Shown here: positions 62,796-64,000 of the stretch, piece by piece
Layout: each line of letters opens with the position of its first letter
How positions within the stretch are numbered: the stretch's first letter is position 1
From: Acidobacteriota bacterium
GTDB lineage: Bacteria; Acidobacteriota; Thermoanaerobaculia; Multivoradales; JBCCEF01
DNA: 64,000 bases
Assembly (NCBI GenBank): GCA_039028635.1
Contig: JBCCHV010000003.1
Span: 1 to 64,000 of the forward strand
Reading direction: 5' to 3'
Made by a program: the position numbers and the translations under genes
Notes under the pieces: model-generated
What the model was told of the DNA's origin: nothing
Databases searched by the model: none
Seen by the model: the letters and a program-made list of their open reading frames with translations, nothing else

Positions 62796-64000
62796 TGCGT
62801 TCCATATCTCCGGCTGTCGGTATCTTAGCTTGCTCAATAACCTTTTGCGCCGCCGGCCAGCCCAGCTTCTGCCCGAGGGGAACCTCTCTGGAAGAAGGCA
62901 ATACGATCCCCTTTCTCGGCAATAGATACGCCGGCATTCACCAAGTCACAATCTACGCGAACGGAGAAGCCCGATCGACCAACTTTCTCGACCTCCAGGA
63001 TGTCGAGACCGGTGCAAACGAATGGAACGACGCATGTCCTCAGGAAGAAAGTTCCCCCTATCGGGGATTCCCGAGCTTTAACGTCGACTGGGAAGGAACC
63101 CGGCCTCCTCTCGAGGGCGGCCAGAACGGAATGACCTACCGTAGCTCGATCCAGCTCAATTACCTCCCAAACGAGAGGGCCTACATTGAGGCCATTGCCG
63201 GAACGAGCAAACTCGTCGCTGCAAAGTGGATCCCTGAAGACAACTCCCTAGAACTTTACGGAAGATGCCCTTCAACAGACGCCGGCAACCTACCTTGCAT
63301 CCCAGGGCCCAATGGAAAAATAAATTTCTCAACGCCATGGGGCCGCAAGCTCATTGCCCATGAACTAGGACATGCCCTGGGATTCGATCATGATGCGACG
63401 ACGGGCTGCTCCGGCCCTTCAGTAATGCAGGCCTCCATCGATCCCGTAGACGCTCATCTCCTCGGCGTTACACCGGCAGCCGCCCAGCTCGCAAAGAACA
63501 TCAATGACGAGGAGTCAGGCTGCCATAGTGAGGAGCCCGCGCCAGGCCACACCAGCCCCTGCGATCCCCTGACTCCGCGTGAGGCAGGTCAAGACCCTCG
63601 ATCGGAGACTCGCATCGACGGTGCAGGCGCCGACCTCTGCCTGCGGACGCCCGACGCCTGTAACCAACCCAACGTACCCGGCGGACCCTGGATTCACTGC
63701 GGCTGGGCCTGCGTCACTGTGAAGGACGGGGCAGGGAATATCATCTCGACCCACTGCTCTTGGCAATGTGACCAGTTTGCCCTAGCGAGCGCCCCGGCCA
63801 ACGGCCTCGGTCCTCTGGTCGCGCTGACCGATCCCGGTCCGGGCACTGTCCTCAGCGGCACTGTCCGGCTCTCCGGATGGGCAGTCGACTACGCCGGCGT
63901 GCCGATCCTGAAGGCCAGCGTCGACGGCGCGGAGATCCCTCTAACCCAGCTCAATCTCGGTTTGCACAACCCTGCAGCCTGTCAGCCACCCTTCGGCTGG
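62792..64000 (+). CDS. Secreted zinc metalloprotease, matrixin-like, partial
   Basis: Open from the ATG at 62792 to the right edge (403 codons, no stop). Signal peptide MMRSISPAVGILACSITFCA. The catalytic motif HELGHALGFDH has His190, Glu191, His194 and His200, with a Met-turn SVMQASIDP after it, as in matrixins and related metzincins. The segment between signal and catalytic domain (~160 residues) contains Cys pairs. After the protease, residues ~340 onward form a beta-sandwich with VLSGTVRLSGWAVDYAG, an Ig-like domain common on secreted proteins of this group. The remainder lies beyond the window. Coupled to the upstream secreted protein. Confidence 0.85.
   Translation, partial: MMRSISPAVGILACSITFCAAGQPSFCPRGTSLEEGNTIPFLGNRYAGIHQVTIYANGEARSTNFLDLQDVETGANEWNDACPQEESSPYRGFPSFNVDWEGTRPPLEGGQNGMTYRSSIQLNYLPNERAYIEAIAGTSKLVAAKWIPEDNSLELYGRCPSTDAGNLPCIPGPNGKINFSTPWGRKLIAHELGHALGFDHDATTGCSGPSVMQASIDPVDAHLLGVTPAAAQLAKNINDEESGCHSEEPAPGHTSPCDPLTPREAGQDPRSETRIDGAGADLCLRTPDACNQPNVPGGPWIHCGWACVTVKDGAGNIISTHCSWQCDQFALASAPANGLGPLVALTDPGPGTVLSGTVRLSGWAVDYAGVPILKASVDGAEIPLTQLNLGLHNPAACQPPFGW

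Overview
The window is a GC-rich bacterial chromosome segment. Gene content points to a free-living, secretion-rich bacterium, most likely Acidobacteriota of the Thermoanaerobaculia kind or a close relative. The grounds are CadC-like winged-helix/TPR regulators, very large CSLREA/beta-helix/DUF11 secreted proteins, secreted proteins sharing a short FxDGFESGDTSAW motif, and a family of secreted proteins with a WFF...VKVLDGR repeat domain. No 16S gene is present, so this placement is inference.

Layout. 1-7,000: a winged-helix/TPR regulator (frameshifted, running off the left edge), a HAF-repeat secreted protein, a secreted serine protease, and a small two-gene unit ending in a nucleotidyltransferase-like protein. 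7,000-8,515: low-density DNA with one orphan gene, three tandem IS ends and the wreck of an IS3-family element. 8,516-18,298: one giant minus-strand gene (3260 aa) for a secreted beta-helix/DUF11 protein. 18,531-29,802: a mosaic accessory island. It holds a decayed tyrosine integrase, a TTG-started small protein coupled to a Fic protein, two orphan proteins, a XerC/D-like integrase, a four-gene run of small minus-strand proteins (including GRDP-like and DUF1883), an IS66 remnant, and a tightly overlapping three-gene operon (SMC-like ATPase, HEAT-repeat soluble histidine kinase, response regulator). It ends at a 3' fragment of a tRNA-Thr(CGU) gene.

29,818-44,565: core-like genes. These are leuS, an ELFV-dehydrogenase-like enzyme, an ECF sigma factor divergent from a winged-helix/TPR regulator, two secreted paralogues with matching promoters (one heading an operon with an RND/MMPL exporter), and a fatty-acid oxidation multifunctional enzyme. 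45,057-54,532: a cluster of four full-length secreted proteins plus one collapsed copy, all carrying the WFF/VKVLDGR domain. 54,561-64,000: xseB/xseA, an orphan, a STAND-type ATPase with TPRs, a secreted GESGD-motif protein, a DUF2461 protein, and a coupled pair of secreted proteins ending in a zinc metalloprotease cut by the right edge.

The best candidate for an undescribed system is the ATPase/HEAT-kinase/response-regulator operon at 25,490-29,322. It sits in an island beside integrase genes, a Fic protein and a DUF1883 gene, a setting typical of defence or stress-response loci. No such role is shown by the sequence itself. The intergenic DNA is unusually rich in short structured repeats, listed separately. 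Very long ORFs on the plus strand opposite real minus-strand genes are GC-driven shadows and are left out.
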